A DNA stretch of 24,900 nucleotides from Clostridia bacterium (GTDB lineage: Bacteria; UBA6262; WVXT01): assembly GCA_030671905.1 (NCBI GenBank), contig DAOVHK010000006.1, positions 1-24,900 of the forward strand. The letters run 5' to 3'. Shown here in pieces: positions 1-7,766 of the stretch. The position numbers and the translations under genes were made by a program. Numbering within the stretch: position 1 is the stretch's first letter; every line of letters begins with the position of its first letter. Under the pieces are notes generated by a model. It saw only the letters and a program-made list of their open reading frames with translations. It made no database searches and was not told where the DNA came from.

Positions 1-97
1 CAACTTTAGGATTGGGGCTCACCTTCAATGAGCCCTTTCTGGCAAGGGTTATCGCCTTCTGCATAAACAGTAATTCACTTTCAGGATTCATCTTCAT
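1..97 (-). CDS. ribD: RibD N-terminus (riboflavin biosynthesis deaminase/reductase), partial
   Basis: The reading frame begins at ATG 97 (or in-frame ATG 91) and leaves the window at position 1. About 32 residues are visible: MKMNPESELLFMQKAI..., then a stretch ending LKVSPNPKV. The M-x-x-A-x-x-L-A-R-K-G...S-P-N-P-K-V pattern is the N-terminal signature of the RibD deaminase domain (diaminohydroxyphosphoribosyl-aminopyrimidine deaminase), which acts early in riboflavin synthesis in the cytoplasm. An FMN riboswitch with terminator sits directly upstream, which independently fits a riboflavin-synthesis gene. No clear Shine-Dalgarno precedes either ATG: the terminator U-tract ends only 5 nt before ATG 97. 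The catalytic zinc site and any reductase domain lie outside the window. Confidence 0.85.
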   Translation of the reverse strand, partial: MKMNPESELLFMQKAITLARKGSLKVSPNPKV

Positions 98-102
98 TTG
101 AG

Positions 103-132
103 TAAAAAAAACCCGAAGAATATTTCTTCGGG
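103..132 (-). terminator. Intrinsic terminator of the FMN riboswitch
   Basis: On the minus strand a perfect 9-bp stem (CCCGAAGAA / TTCTTCGGG, positions 132-124 and 120-112) with a TAT loop is followed by eight T residues (111-104), a canonical Rho-independent terminator. It lies between the FMN aptamer and the ribD start, so termination would switch ribD off when FMN is bound. Its 5' arm is also complementary to the 5' strand of aptamer stem P1, which would give an antiterminator. Confidence 0.92.
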
Positions 133-136
133 ATAT

Positions 137-155
137 CTCGCTCTACTTAAGCGAG
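137..155 (-). other. Small hairpin between FMN aptamer and terminator
   Basis: CTCGCT and AGCGAG (6 bp) enclose a 7-nt loop in the linker between aptamer and terminator. It could be a spacer hairpin of the expression platform or a pause hairpin. Only the inverted repeat is seen; the role is inferred. Confidence 0.45.
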
Positions 156-193
156 GGTTGTTTCTACACTATTTATTATTAGATTCCTTACTG

Positions 194-315
194 GAATCTT
201 CTTCCGTCCGGACTTTAACCGTCGGTACTGTAATTTCAACAGTTCGACTCCGATACAAATCGGAGTTCGTGGACTTTCACCACCGATGGGGAATTTCACC
301 CTATCCCGAAGACTC
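194..315 (-). promoter_or_regulatory. FMN riboswitch (RFN element)
   Basis: The minus strand carries the conserved RFN blocks: AGGGTGAAATTCCCC (about 303-289), GGTGGTGAAAGTCCACGA, then GTACCGACGG and AAAGTCCGGACGG toward the 3' side. The closing stem P1 is GAGTCTTC (315-308) with GAAGATTC (201-194), 8 bp including one G-U. A further hairpin, ACTCCGAT/ATCGGAGT, forms one internal arm. This aptamer class binds FMN and controls riboflavin synthesis or transport genes. Here it stands upstream of ribD with a terminator between them, so the expected logic is FMN-induced premature termination. Confidence 0.95.
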
Positions 316-322
316 ACTTGGA

Positions 323-351
323 AGAATAACAAATGTGGTAACTTTTGTCAA
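323..351 (-). promoter_or_regulatory. Sigma70-type promoter for the ribD leader
   Basis: TTGACA (351-346), a 17-bp spacer, and TATTCT (328-323). The predicted transcription start falls near position 316, one or two bases before the first base of riboswitch stem P1, so the leader RNA would begin with the aptamer. The promoter lies just after the stop of the upstream phosphoesterase gene. Confidence 0.8.
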
Positions 352-369
352 GAAATTTCTATAAGTCAA

Positions 370-1110
370 TTATCTGCCGTAGCTCAGTCTCAGAGCAAGA
401 GTTGGGGGAAGCTTTGCATTTAAAATTTCTTCTTGAGTTTTGCCTATGTCGTACTTTATCCTCTTTATTCTGAGAATATTTGTCTCCTCATCATAAATCC
501 CACAGCTAGCCCTGGGATCACCATCCCTGGGTTGGCCAACACTTCCACAATTTATAAGATACTTATAAGATGGATTTATTTCCAAAACCGTTCCATCATC
601 GAGTGGAATTCCCTTAATCTCTTGCGAGGGTGTTGCATATAAACATAAGGGAACATGAGTGTGCCCCACAAAACAGATATTTTTCTTTATCCTGGGAAGA
701 TTTTCTAAGAAAGTGCTTTTTTCAAAAATGTATTCATTAATAGGGTCCCTGGGACTTCCGTGAACGAGTATAAAATTATTTTCTTCTATCTCGGAGGCAA
801 AGTTTTTAAGGTAATTTCGGTTATCTTCAGTCAAATGGCGTCCGGTCCATTCTACTGCTGCCAAAGCAATGGGATTAAAGAAACTGGTGTCTTCTAAACC
901 AACAGCTCCCCAGTCATGATTGCCTGCGAACATGTAGCAATTATCCAGCTGGCGAATAATTTCTGTGCATTCATTGGGTTTCGCTCCATATCCAACGATG
1001 TCACCGCAACAGATAAATCTGTCTATCTTTTCCGTGCGTTTCAAATAATCCAGGATTATATTCAATGCTTCAAGATTACTATGAATATCAGAAATGATGC
1101 CATATTTCAT
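370..1110 (-). CDS. Calcineurin-like metallophosphoesterase (YfcE/MJ0936-type)
   Basis: 246 aa, ATG start at 1110, stop TAA at 372-370. The metallophosphoesterase motifs appear in order: D8-I-H10 (SDIHSN), G-D37-I-V-G-Y-G, G-N64-H65-D, V-H-G-S-P, and G-H-T-H-V near residue 153. These ligands form the two-metal centre of calcineurin-like phosphodiesterases. The short single-domain form resembles YfcE/MJ0936-type enzymes, which hydrolyse phosphodiesters in vitro; the physiological substrate cannot be told from sequence. No signal peptide, so probably cytoplasmic. It follows wecG by 9 bp and is probably co-transcribed with it. The nearest SD-like sequence (AAGG) is about 12 nt from the ATG, longer than ideal. 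Confidence 0.85.
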   Translation of the reverse strand: MKYGIISDIHSNLEALNIILDYLKRTEKIDRFICCGDIVGYGAKPNECTEIIRQLDNCYMFAGNHDWGAVGLEDTSFFNPIALAAVEWTGRHLTEDNRNYLKNFASEIEENNFILVHGSPRDPINEYIFEKSTFLENLPRIKKNICFVGHTHVPLCLYATPSQEIKGIPLDDGTVLEINPSYKYLINCGSVGQPRDGDPRASCGIYDEETNILRIKRIKYDIGKTQEEILNAKLPPTLALRLSYGR

Positions 1111-1119
1111 ATCGATAGA

Positions 1120-1848
1120 CTACCTTCTCAATTTCTGTTTGATTACTTTCCAGACAAAACATAATAACCCAGGCAGGCGAACAACCCGCCAGGGTTCCTG
1201 GAGCAAGCGGTAAGTCCACTCAAATCCTCTCTGGCAAAGCCATCTGGGTGCTCTTCTCAACCTTCCAGAAATCACATCCAGACTACCGCCAATCCCCATA
1301 CAAACAGGAACGTTTAGCTCTTCCAGATTCTGGTAAATCCACTTTTCTCCACGAGGTGTACCAATACCTACAAATAAGAAGTGGGGTTTAAGATTCTTGA
1401 TTTCTTTCAAGATTCTATCGTGTTCACCCTCTGTAAAATATCCATGGTGCATTCCCGCAATTATTAGTCCGGGAAATTTTTCCCTTAGATTTTCTCCTGC
1501 TTTTTTTAATACAAATTCACGCGAGCCTAACAAATATATAGAGTAATCCTTGGAAGCTGCCAGTTGACAAAACTTCAACATTAATTCTATACCCGGTACG
1601 CGCACAAGTTTTCCATGACCTAAAAACTCTGATGCCCGGACAATACCTATGCTATCGGCAAGGACGAGTCCGGCGTTATGGAAAGCACCCCTCAATTCAG
1701 GGTCTCTTTCCACAGAATTGACCATCAAAGAGTTGGCAGTAATTATCTGTTGTGCTTTTTGACTTCCAATAAATTTTTCTACAACGTCTGCTATTCTATT
1801 CCATTCCAAATTGTCTATAAATATATCCGAAATTTTCACCCTGTTCAT
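1120..1848 (-). CDS. WecG/TagA/CpsF-family glycosyltransferase (GT26)
   Basis: 242 aa from ATG 1848. The family moves a sugar (ManNAc or ManNAcA type) from a UDP donor to a lipid-linked acceptor in surface-polymer synthesis. Visible features: ITANSLMVNSV near the N-terminus, L-V-L-A-D-S-I-G-I-V (family form usually PDGxGVV), a Rossmann-like middle with YLLGSRE, V-G-I-G-T-P-R-G-E-K-W (usually a PKQE core, so Gln is replaced by Gly), G-G-S-L-D-V-I-S-G, RAPRW, and EWTYRLLQEPWRVVR. The C-terminal appendage associated with membrane docking is basic. ATG 1848 gives the usual family N-terminus but lacks a Shine-Dalgarno. The frame stays open to ATG 1914 and GTG 1923, where GGGGTGA from a palindromic repeat could serve as ribosome site. 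Product otherwise clear; exact substrate unknown. Confidence 0.85.
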   Translation of the reverse strand: MNRVKISDIFIDNLEWNRIADVVEKFIGSQKAQQIITANSLMVNSVERDPELRGAFHNAGLVLADSIGIVRASEFLGHGKLVRVPGIELMLKFCQLAASKDYSIYLLGSREFVLKKAGENLREKFPGLIIAGMHHGYFTEGEHDRILKEIKNLKPHFLFVGIGTPRGEKWIYQNLEELNVPVCMGIGGSLDVISGRLRRAPRWLCQRGFEWTYRLLQEPWRVVRLPGLLCFVWKVIKQKLRR

Positions 1849-1904
1849 AATTTGTGGGTAATGTAGCCCTTTCAGAAATTTCAAATTACGGGCATAAAGC
1901 CCCT

Positions 1905-1946
1905 GGGCGACCATAAAGGTCACCCCTACGCGACCAAAACATTACC
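1905..1946. repeat. Intergenic palindromic repeat, copy 1 (GGGCGACC family)
   Basis: GGGCGACC-ATAAA-GGTCACCC (1905-1925) is a near-perfect 8-bp hairpin. It is followed by CTACGCGACCAAAAC and ATTAC. The same order recurs at 13519-13560 almost identically. This copy sits just upstream of, and partly inside, the open frame preceding wecG. Confidence 0.8.
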
Positions 1947-1947
1947 C

Positions 1948-2008
1948 GTAGTGTAGCCCCTTTATGGGCGTCCCGATTTATCAGGACGGGGACAAGCCCT
2001 TATACTAC
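1948..2008. repeat. Second palindromic element downstream of smc (GTAGTGTA ends)
   Basis: Begins GTAGTGTAGCCCC with TTTATGGGC (1948-1969) and ends AAGCCCTTATACTAC (to 2008), an imperfect terminal inverted repeat. Inside is TCCCGATTTATCAGGACGGG, a smaller imperfect palindrome. The left part matches the left part of the element at 13473 (GTAGTGTAGCCCTTTATGGGC). It fills the gap between smc and the copy-1 repeat. Confidence 0.65.
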
Positions 2009-2029
2009 AAATGTTTTTCAGAAAATTTT

Positions 2030-5000
2030 TTAGGCGGGGCTTGGCTTTTGGAATTTTACGGAGATGAGTTTGGAGATGCCAAACTCTTCCATGGTGACTC
2101 CATAAAGAACATCGGACATCTCCATGGTCTTCTTGTTGTGGGTCACAACGATGAACTGTGTTTTATTTACAAATTCTTTTAATAGCATAGTAAACCTCTG
2201 CAGGTTGGCATCATCCAGCGGAGCATCGATCTCATCAAGAACACAAAAAGGTGATGGTTTAACCATGAATAAAGCAAATAGAAGAGCGATGGCGCAGAGG
2301 GTTTTTTCTCCTCCTGATAAGAGAAAGATGTTCTGAAGTTTCTTGCCTGGCGGTTGGGCCACAATTTCGACTCCTGTTTCCAATAAATCCGCTTCATTTG
2401 TGAGGATTAGGTCGGCTTCTCCTCCTTCGAAGAGCTGGGTAAATACTTTCTGGAAATTATTCCGTACGGTGATGAATGTTTTCTTGAAATTTGCACGGGT
2501 AGTTCCATCGATTTTGCCTATAACTTTGTGCAGGTCTTCCGATGACTTAATTAAGTCCTCCTCCTGGCTCTTAAGAAATTTGTAACGCTCATCTAGTCTC
2601 TCATACTCTTCAGGAGCAGCGAGATTAACTGGCCCCATTGTTTCAATACTGCGTTTCAACTTCTCTATGCTCCTCACATAATCCTCTGAAGTATCAACAG
2701 GAGACTGGGAAACCGTCTGTAGAGCTTCGTCTAAAGAAAGATTAAATTCTTCTGTCAACTTTTCGTTAATTTGGTTCAGCTCCAGAGATAGGCGGTTACT
2801 ATTTATCTTTTCTTGGGTTAAGTCGGTTTGAATCCTCGATAGTTCACCCTTCTTCTGTCCCAGAATAGTCTCTTCTTCTTGCAAGTTCTGATTAATCTTT
2901 TCTTTCTCTTCTTGTAATCTTTTCTGTTCTATTTCCAGTTTATTTTGGGATTCGGAAAGAGACGATATTTCTTTTTCTCCGGAAAACTTTACCTCTTCTA
3001 TGCCGGTTACCTTGCCTTCCAGATTAGCCAATGATTCTTTCCTCTGGTCTAGCAGGTTCAACAGGCCTTCTCTTTCGTTTTCCAGGTGCGACTTTTCAGA
3101 TTGTAGATTGTGCTTTTTTTCCTCAAGTTGGGTCTTGAGTATCTTCAACTCGATGAGTTTTTCTCTTTCCTCTTTCTCCTGTGCAACAACAGAATGGAGG
3201 TCCTTTTCTAATTCTTTTATCATTTCCTGAATTTCTTTCTGGGATGTCTCTCCCGCCTTCTGGTCATTCGATAATTGTTCAACATCAGTGGCGCCGGTAG
3301 AAATATCCTTTCCTATGATACTTTGTTCATCAATGAGAAGGTTAATTTCAGAATCGAGCCTTTTCCTAAGCTCCTCCTTCTGCGAAATCACCTCTCCCAG
3401 CTGGGCAATATTAATCTGTGCTTTCTGAGAGAGAGTATTATTTTTCTCTATCTGGCTATTTACATCAGATATTTTTTCTTCTAATTTCGCTCTTTGGGTA
3501 ATTGTTTTATCCAGTTCTTCTTTTAATTGAGAAATTTCTTTTTCTAATTCTTTGACTTTTTTATCGCGAATTGAAATATTCTCTTCTAAGAATTCCCGAC
3601 TGCCACCAGAAAGAATCCCCGAAGAGGTTAAAATATCTCCCTCTTTTGTGAGAAAAATTATTTCCTTTTTACTTTTTTCTTCCTGGCGACTTCTCGTTTC
3701 CATTGGGTCGACCTGGTCAAGGTTATCCACTAAAAAAATGTTGCCCAGAAGGAATTCCATCGCTTTCTGATATTTCTTTTCGTATCCCACTTTCTCCAAC
3801 AGGGGTATCCCTACAACGTCCTGGGGAATTACCGGGCCAGGATTTGAGACAGGTAATTCCTTAATAGGAAGAAAAGTAAGGTAACCTTTCTTCTCTTTTT
3901 TTAGATGTTCTATCACTGCTAAAGCACTCTGGATATCTCCACAAACAAGATATTGTAGACGTTCACCAAGAAGTTTCTCCAGAACCACTTCATATTCAGG
4001 AGGGAAACTGATAAAACTTTTCACAGCCCCGTATATGCCAGGGAATCCTCTGGATAATACCTCTTCCACTAAGGCTTCTTTTTGATTCAACTCGCTTGAG
4101 GATTGAACAAGGGCTGACCTAAGACTATACTTTTGTTGTAACTCACCAGCCCTGTCTATTGCCTGTTTAAGACTTTCCACAAAAGAGTCTTTTTCCTTTA
4201 CTAAAAGATTGTTCCTCTCGTTTATCTCTGTCAATTTCTCTTTTTCTCTTTCCAGTTCTTCTTGTTTGCTGGAGATTTCTCCCTGCAAAATTTCCTTATC
4301 TTCACATCTACGCTTCTCGTCAGTGTTTAATTTCTCCTTTCTGGAAAGTAGACTCTTTCTATCCAATTCTAAACTGATTAGCCGATTCCGAGTCTGAGCT
4401 GTTTTATTCATCAGTTCTACCAGAGCCTCTTTTCTCTCCTCAAGAGAACCACTTAAATGAACGAGTCTCTCTGTAAGTGAGTGAAGAATTTCTTCCTTGG
4501 AAGAAAAGGCTGTGTTGGTCTCGTCAAGTTGTTTGGCTAATTCCTCGTTGTCTTTTTCTGTTTGAGAAATTTTTTCATCCAGTAAGATAATTTTATTACT
4601 ACTATCTTCTATCTGTTCCCTCAGTTGTGCTTTTTCTCCTTCTATCTCTTCTTTCCTCTCTTTTCCCAAAAGAAGTCTGTCTTCAAATCGGCTAATTTCA
4701 CTGGAGATGGAAAATAATTCTCTCTGAGTCTTGGTTAGCTCTTCTTCTTTCTCCTTTAATTGCAGGCGAAGTTGTAGGGTTGAATCCTCTTTCTGTTTAC
4801 ACTCGCTACTTAACCTCTCCGCCTGAGAGGAAAGTGAACTTAAATTTTCTTCTCCCTGGGTGAATTCTTCCTTTATTTTTGTATAGTTTTTCATGAGCCG
4901 TCTTATTTCCAGACGTTTGAGTTGTTCTCTATATTTTTGGTACTGGCGCGCTTTTCTCGCCTGATAATCGAGTGAATTGATTTGTCTTTTCACTTCACTT

Positions 5001-5584
5001 ATTATGTCTGACAATCTCATAAGATTTGCCTGTGTGCTCTCCAATTTGCGAAGCGCCTCTTCTCTTCTCCATTTGTATTTCATTACCCCTGCTACTTCTT
5101 CAAAGATTGTTCGGCGCTCCTCTGGCTTACTATTTAAAATGAAATCAATCTTCTTATCTTCCATCAAAGAATAAGTATCTGTGCCCATCCCTGTATCTAA
5201 GAATAATGCCGTTATGTCTTTAAGGCGACAAGGAGACTTGTTAATGTAGTATTCGGATTCTCCAGAACGAAATAGGCGGCGAGTAACAGTGACTTCTCGG
5301 TATTCGATGGGTAGGATATTTTGCGAGTTGTCTAAACTGAGCGAAACCTCAGCTAATCCTACGGGTTTACGCGTCCGGGAACCATTAAAAATAATATCTT
5401 CCATCTTGCCAGCACGAAGCTGTTTGGCACTCTGTTCCCCCAGAACCCAGCGTATCGCATCAACAATATTGGTCTTTCCACAACCATTAGGACCAACGAT
5501 ACAGGTAATTCCCGGTTCGAAATCTACAGTAATCTTATCAGCAAATGATTTAAATCCAAATATCTCTAGTTTCTTAAAATACAA
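2030..5584 (-). CDS. smc: Chromosome segregation protein SMC
   Basis: 1184 aa, normal for bacterial SMC, an ATP-driven chromosome-organising ATPase working with ScpA/ScpB. N-terminal ATPase half: Walker A GPNGCGKT at residues 31-38, then the ABC head to about 170. Long heptad-rich Glu/Lys coiled coils run from about 170 to 510. The hinge lies at about 510-660 (GFPGIYGAVKSF start; GERLQYLV). A second coiled coil runs to about 1030. The C-terminal half-ATPase has signature LLSGGEKTL near 1088, Walker B VLDEIDAPLDD near 1115 and the switch region VVTHNK. The start is TTG 5584: GGGAG precedes it at 6 nt and the protein begins exactly at the family N-terminus (MYFKKLEIFGFKSFA). Near residue 140 it reads YSLMEDKKID, where most SMCs have YS-I/M-x-QG-K/Q-ID. 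It has its own upstream promoter. Confidence 0.97.
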   Translation of the reverse strand: MYFKKLEIFGFKSFADKITVDFEPGITCIVGPNGCGKTNIVDAIRWVLGEQSAKQLRAGKMEDIIFNGSRTRKPVGLAEVSLSLDNSQNILPIEYREVTVTRRLFRSGESEYYINKSPCRLKDITALFLDTGMGTDTYSLMEDKKIDFILNSKPEERRTIFEEVAGVMKYKWRREEALRKLESTQANLMRLSDIISEVKRQINSLDYQARKARQYQKYREQLKRLEIRRLMKNYTKIKEEFTQGEENLSSLSSQAERLSSECKQKEDSTLQLRLQLKEKEEELTKTQRELFSISSEISRFEDRLLLGKERKEEIEGEKAQLREQIEDSSNKIILLDEKISQTEKDNEELAKQLDETNTAFSSKEEILHSLTERLVHLSGSLEERKEALVELMNKTAQTRNRLISLELDRKSLLSRKEKLNTDEKRRCEDKEILQGEISSKQEELEREKEKLTEINERNNLLVKEKDSFVESLKQAIDRAGELQQKYSLRSALVQSSSELNQKEALVEEVLSRGFPGIYGAVKSFISFPPEYEVVLEKLLGERLQYLVCGDIQSALAVIEHLKKEKKGYLTFLPIKELPVSNPGPVIPQDVVGIPLLEKVGYEKKYQKAMEFLLGNIFLVDNLDQVDPMETRSRQEEKSKKEIIFLTKEGDILTSSGILSGGSREFLEENISIRDKKVKELEKEISQLKEELDKTITQRAKLEEKISDVNSQIEKNNTLSQKAQINIAQLGEVISQKEELRKRLDSEINLLIDEQSIIGKDISTGATDVEQLSNDQKAGETSQKEIQEMIKELEKDLHSVVAQEKEEREKLIELKILKTQLEEKKHNLQSEKSHLENEREGLLNLLDQRKESLANLEGKVTGIEEVKFSGEKEISSLSESQNKLEIEQKRLQEEKEKINQNLQEEETILGQKKGELSRIQTDLTQEKINSNRLSLELNQINEKLTEEFNLSLDEALQTVSQSPVDTSEDYVRSIEKLKRSIETMGPVNLAAPEEYERLDERYKFLKSQEEDLIKSSEDLHKVIGKIDGTTRANFKKTFITVRNNFQKVFTQLFEGGEADLILTNEADLLETGVEIVAQPPGKKLQNIFLLSGGEKTLCAIALLFALFMVKPSPFCVLDEIDAPLDDANLQRFTMLLKEFVNKTQFIVVTHNKKTMEMSDVLYGVTMEEFGISKLISVKFQKPSPA

Positions 5585-5651
5585 TCGACTCTCCCATTTA
5601 TGGTGACAGGTACATTTTCCCCTCTCTGTAGCTACAACTACTTTGTTATAT

Positions 5652-5680
5652 AATATATCAAAATCGTCTTAAATTATCAA
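5652..5680 (-). promoter_or_regulatory. Putative promoter of smc
   Basis: In the 153-bp gap between etfA and smc: TTGATA (5680-5675), a 17-bp spacer, and TATATT (5657-5652). A start near 5645 would give a leader of about 60 nt. No convincing terminator for etfA is visible in the gap, so read-through is also possible. Confidence 0.65.
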
Positions 5681-5737
5681 GAAAAAAATGGTCTAAAATG
5701 GTGGGAAAGAGAAAGGTGAATTTAGGGAATAGCTACT

Positions 5738-6967
5738 TCAACTCAGAACTTCTTTCAACCTTTTAGTTAGGGCGGGAACAACCTGGAAAAGGTCACCTTC
5801 AATACCATAGGTGGCAAATTTGAAGATAGGAGCATTAGTGTCCTTATTAATTGCCACAATAATTTCTGAAGACTGCATGCCCACGAGATGCTGAATGGCT
5901 CCAGAAATTCCACAAGCAATATATATTTTGGGACAGACAGTGCGACCAGTCTGTCCTACTTGATGCGAATAGGGTATCCAGCCGGCATCAACTGCTGCTC
6001 GACTGGCACCAACAGCGCCTCCTAAAGTGCGGGCCAATTCTTCGATAATATGGAAATTTTCAGGTCCTCCCAATCCGCGTCCTCCGGACACAATGATATC
6101 GGCATCGGCGAGATTCACGGTCTGGGTTAGGTCTTGAACTATATCTAAAAGTTTAGTCCTCAAGGAAAGTTCCTTGCCTTCTACACTCTCTTTTATGACT
6201 TCTCCCTGGCGATTTTCCTGCTTTACTGCCTTTTTAAACACTTTGTGCCTGACCGTAGCCATTTGGGGACGATTGTGTGGGGTGGTAATAGTGGCCATAA
6301 TGTTTCCTCCAAAGGCGGGCCTTGTCTGAAGAAGTTGCCTGGCCTTGAGGTCTATAGCTAGTTCAGTACAGTCAGCGGTAAGTCCTGTGCCCAGCCTTGC
6401 TGCTACACGTGAGGCAAAAGAACGGCCAATTACAGTAGCGCCCATCAAAACAATCTCAGGTTTTTCCTTTTGTATCAGAGCAGTAAGAACATCAGTATAG
6501 GGGTCATCCTGGAAATCTTTTAGGATAGAACCTTCAATTTGGTAAACTCTATCTGCACCACAGGCTATAAGTTCCTTAGCTGCACCATCCATCCCTTCTC
6601 CTAACAACACACAGGAAAGTTTCTCTCCCAACTGGTCAGCTAATTTCCTTCCCTCCCCAAGAAGCTCATAGGCAACACCCTGAATTTCCCCTTTCTTCTG
6701 TTCGGCAAAGACCCATACGCCTTTATACTGGGAGATATCGGCTCGAGGTTTCGCTTCTTCCTTTTCAATCAATATGGCTTGAACAGAACAGGGCTCAAGG
6801 CAAGCTCCACAAAGATTACATCCTTCTCCAATCACAGCAATTTTCTTATACTTGGGATGTGGCTTGCCCACTTCCTCCCTGGAGACTATCTTAATTATAC
6901 CGAAAGGACAGGCTTTTACGCAGAGCGAACAACCTGTACATTTATCTTCGAGAATCTTGATACCCAA
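5738..6967 (-). CDS. etfA: Electron transfer flavoprotein alpha subunit with N-terminal 2x[4Fe-4S] ferredoxin domain
   Basis: 409 aa; plain EtfA is about 320-330. Residues 1-70 are a bacterial-type ferredoxin with two cluster motifs: C10-x2-C13-x2-C16-x3-C20-P and C50-x2-C53-x2-C56-x3-C60. The rest is EtfA: an alpha/beta N-terminal part, then the C-terminal FAD-binding region with SGGRGLGG, GASRAAVDAGW, HQVGQTGRTV and YIACGISGAIQH. The same fusion is known in CarE of the caffeyl-CoA reductase complex of Acetobacterium woodii and related bifurcating Etfs. With EtfB and the neighbouring acyl-CoA dehydrogenase it likely links acyl-CoA/enoyl-CoA chemistry to NADH and ferredoxin. Start is TTG 6967 with GGAGG four bases upstream; 13 bp separate it from etfB. 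Confidence 0.94.
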   Translation of the reverse strand: MGIKILEDKCTGCSLCVKACPFGIIKIVSREEVGKPHPKYKKIAVIGEGCNLCGACLEPCSVQAILIEKEEAKPRADISQYKGVWVFAEQKKGEIQGVAYELLGEGRKLADQLGEKLSCVLLGEGMDGAAKELIACGADRVYQIEGSILKDFQDDPYTDVLTALIQKEKPEIVLMGATVIGRSFASRVAARLGTGLTADCTELAIDLKARQLLQTRPAFGGNIMATITTPHNRPQMATVRHKVFKKAVKQENRQGEVIKESVEGKELSLRTKLLDIVQDLTQTVNLADADIIVSGGRGLGGPENFHIIEELARTLGGAVGASRAAVDAGWIPYSHQVGQTGRTVCPKIYIACGISGAIQHLVGMQSSEIIVAINKDTNAPIFKFATYGIEGDLFQVVPALTKRLKEVLS

Positions 6968-6980
6968 ATTTCCTCCAAAA

Positions 6981-7766
6981 TCAGACTACTTTTGCCTGGC
7001 GGAGCTTCTCCACCAATTTTTGAGCCTGTTCTTCAGGATCTCCCAGTATTGTCTCCCCTCCTTTGCGGGGAGGCGGAGTAAATATCTTGTTGACAATAGT
7101 GGGAGAACCGGACTGTCCAATCCTGCTATTTTCACAGACAATATCAGAGGCATTCCACATATGAATTTCAGCCTTTTTTGCCCGCACCATTCCTTTTAAA
7201 GAGGGAAGCCTCGGCTCGTTAATTTCCTTTACCACTGTAATTAGAGCAGGAAATCCCATCTCAATTACCTCATATCCTTCTTCCATCATCCTCTCTACTC
7301 TTATACGAGTTTCGTTTATTTCTTCTATCTTCTTTACATAAGTAATTGCAGGAACTCCCAGTTTTTCTGCAATCCCCGGGCCGACCTGTGCTGTATCTCC
7401 ATCAATAGCCTGTTTACCACAGATGACCAGCCCAAATTCTCCTATCTTCTTAATCCCGCGCGCCAAGATATAGGAAGTGGCTAAGGTATCACTTCCTGCA
7501 AAGGCACGGTCAGTAAGGAGGATGGCTTCATCGCATCCCATAGATAGAGCTTCTCGGAGAGCCGATTCAGCCTGTGGAGGTCCCATGGAAATTACAGTTA
7601 CCTTTCCTCCCATTCTCTCTTTGAGTCTCAAAGCTTCCTCAATCGCATAACTATCGAATGGGTTTACAATCGATTCGACCCCCTCGCGAATCAAAGTGTT
7701 TGTTTTAGGGTCAATCTTTACCTCTGTAGTTCCTGGGACCTGTTTAATGCAGACAATGAAATTCAT
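6981..7766 (-). CDS. etfB: Electron transfer flavoprotein beta subunit
   Basis: 261 aa, normal EtfB length. It begins MNFIVCIKQVPGTTEVKID and has the EtfB core motifs NPFDSYAIEEALRLKE, VISMGPPQAE, CDEAILLTDRAFAGSDTLATS and CGKQAIDGDTAQVGP, the last being the nucleotide-binding signature. EtfB binds AMP in classical Etf or a second FAD in bifurcating Etf; the ferredoxin-fused partner favours the bifurcating class. The ATG at 7766 overlaps the stop of the acyl-CoA dehydrogenase gene by ATGA, implying translational coupling and one operon, acd-etfB-etfA. Confidence 0.94.
   Translation of the reverse strand: MNFIVCIKQVPGTTEVKIDPKTNTLIREGVESIVNPFDSYAIEEALRLKERMGGKVTVISMGPPQAESALREALSMGCDEAILLTDRAFAGSDTLATSYILARGIKKIGEFGLVICGKQAIDGDTAQVGPGIAEKLGVPAITYVKKIEEINETRIRVERMMEEGYEVIEMGFPALITVVKEINEPRLPSLKGMVRAKKAEIHMWNASDIVCENSRIGQSGSPTIVNKIFTPPPRKGGETILGDPEEQAQKLVEKLRQAKVV

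Noticed and set aside
1905..1946. Repeat hairpins as a CRISPR array
   Set aside because: Copies are single and kilobases apart, with no regular spacers and no cas genes.
5681..5705. AAAATGGT repeated twice (tandem) after etfA as an operator
   Set aside because: Short AT-rich direct repeat with no symmetry and no other support.
7040..7075. CTCCCC/GGGGAG inverted repeat inside etfB as a regulatory element
   Set aside because: It lies within conserved coding sequence for the PPP-R-KGGE stretch of EtfB and is explained by codon choice.
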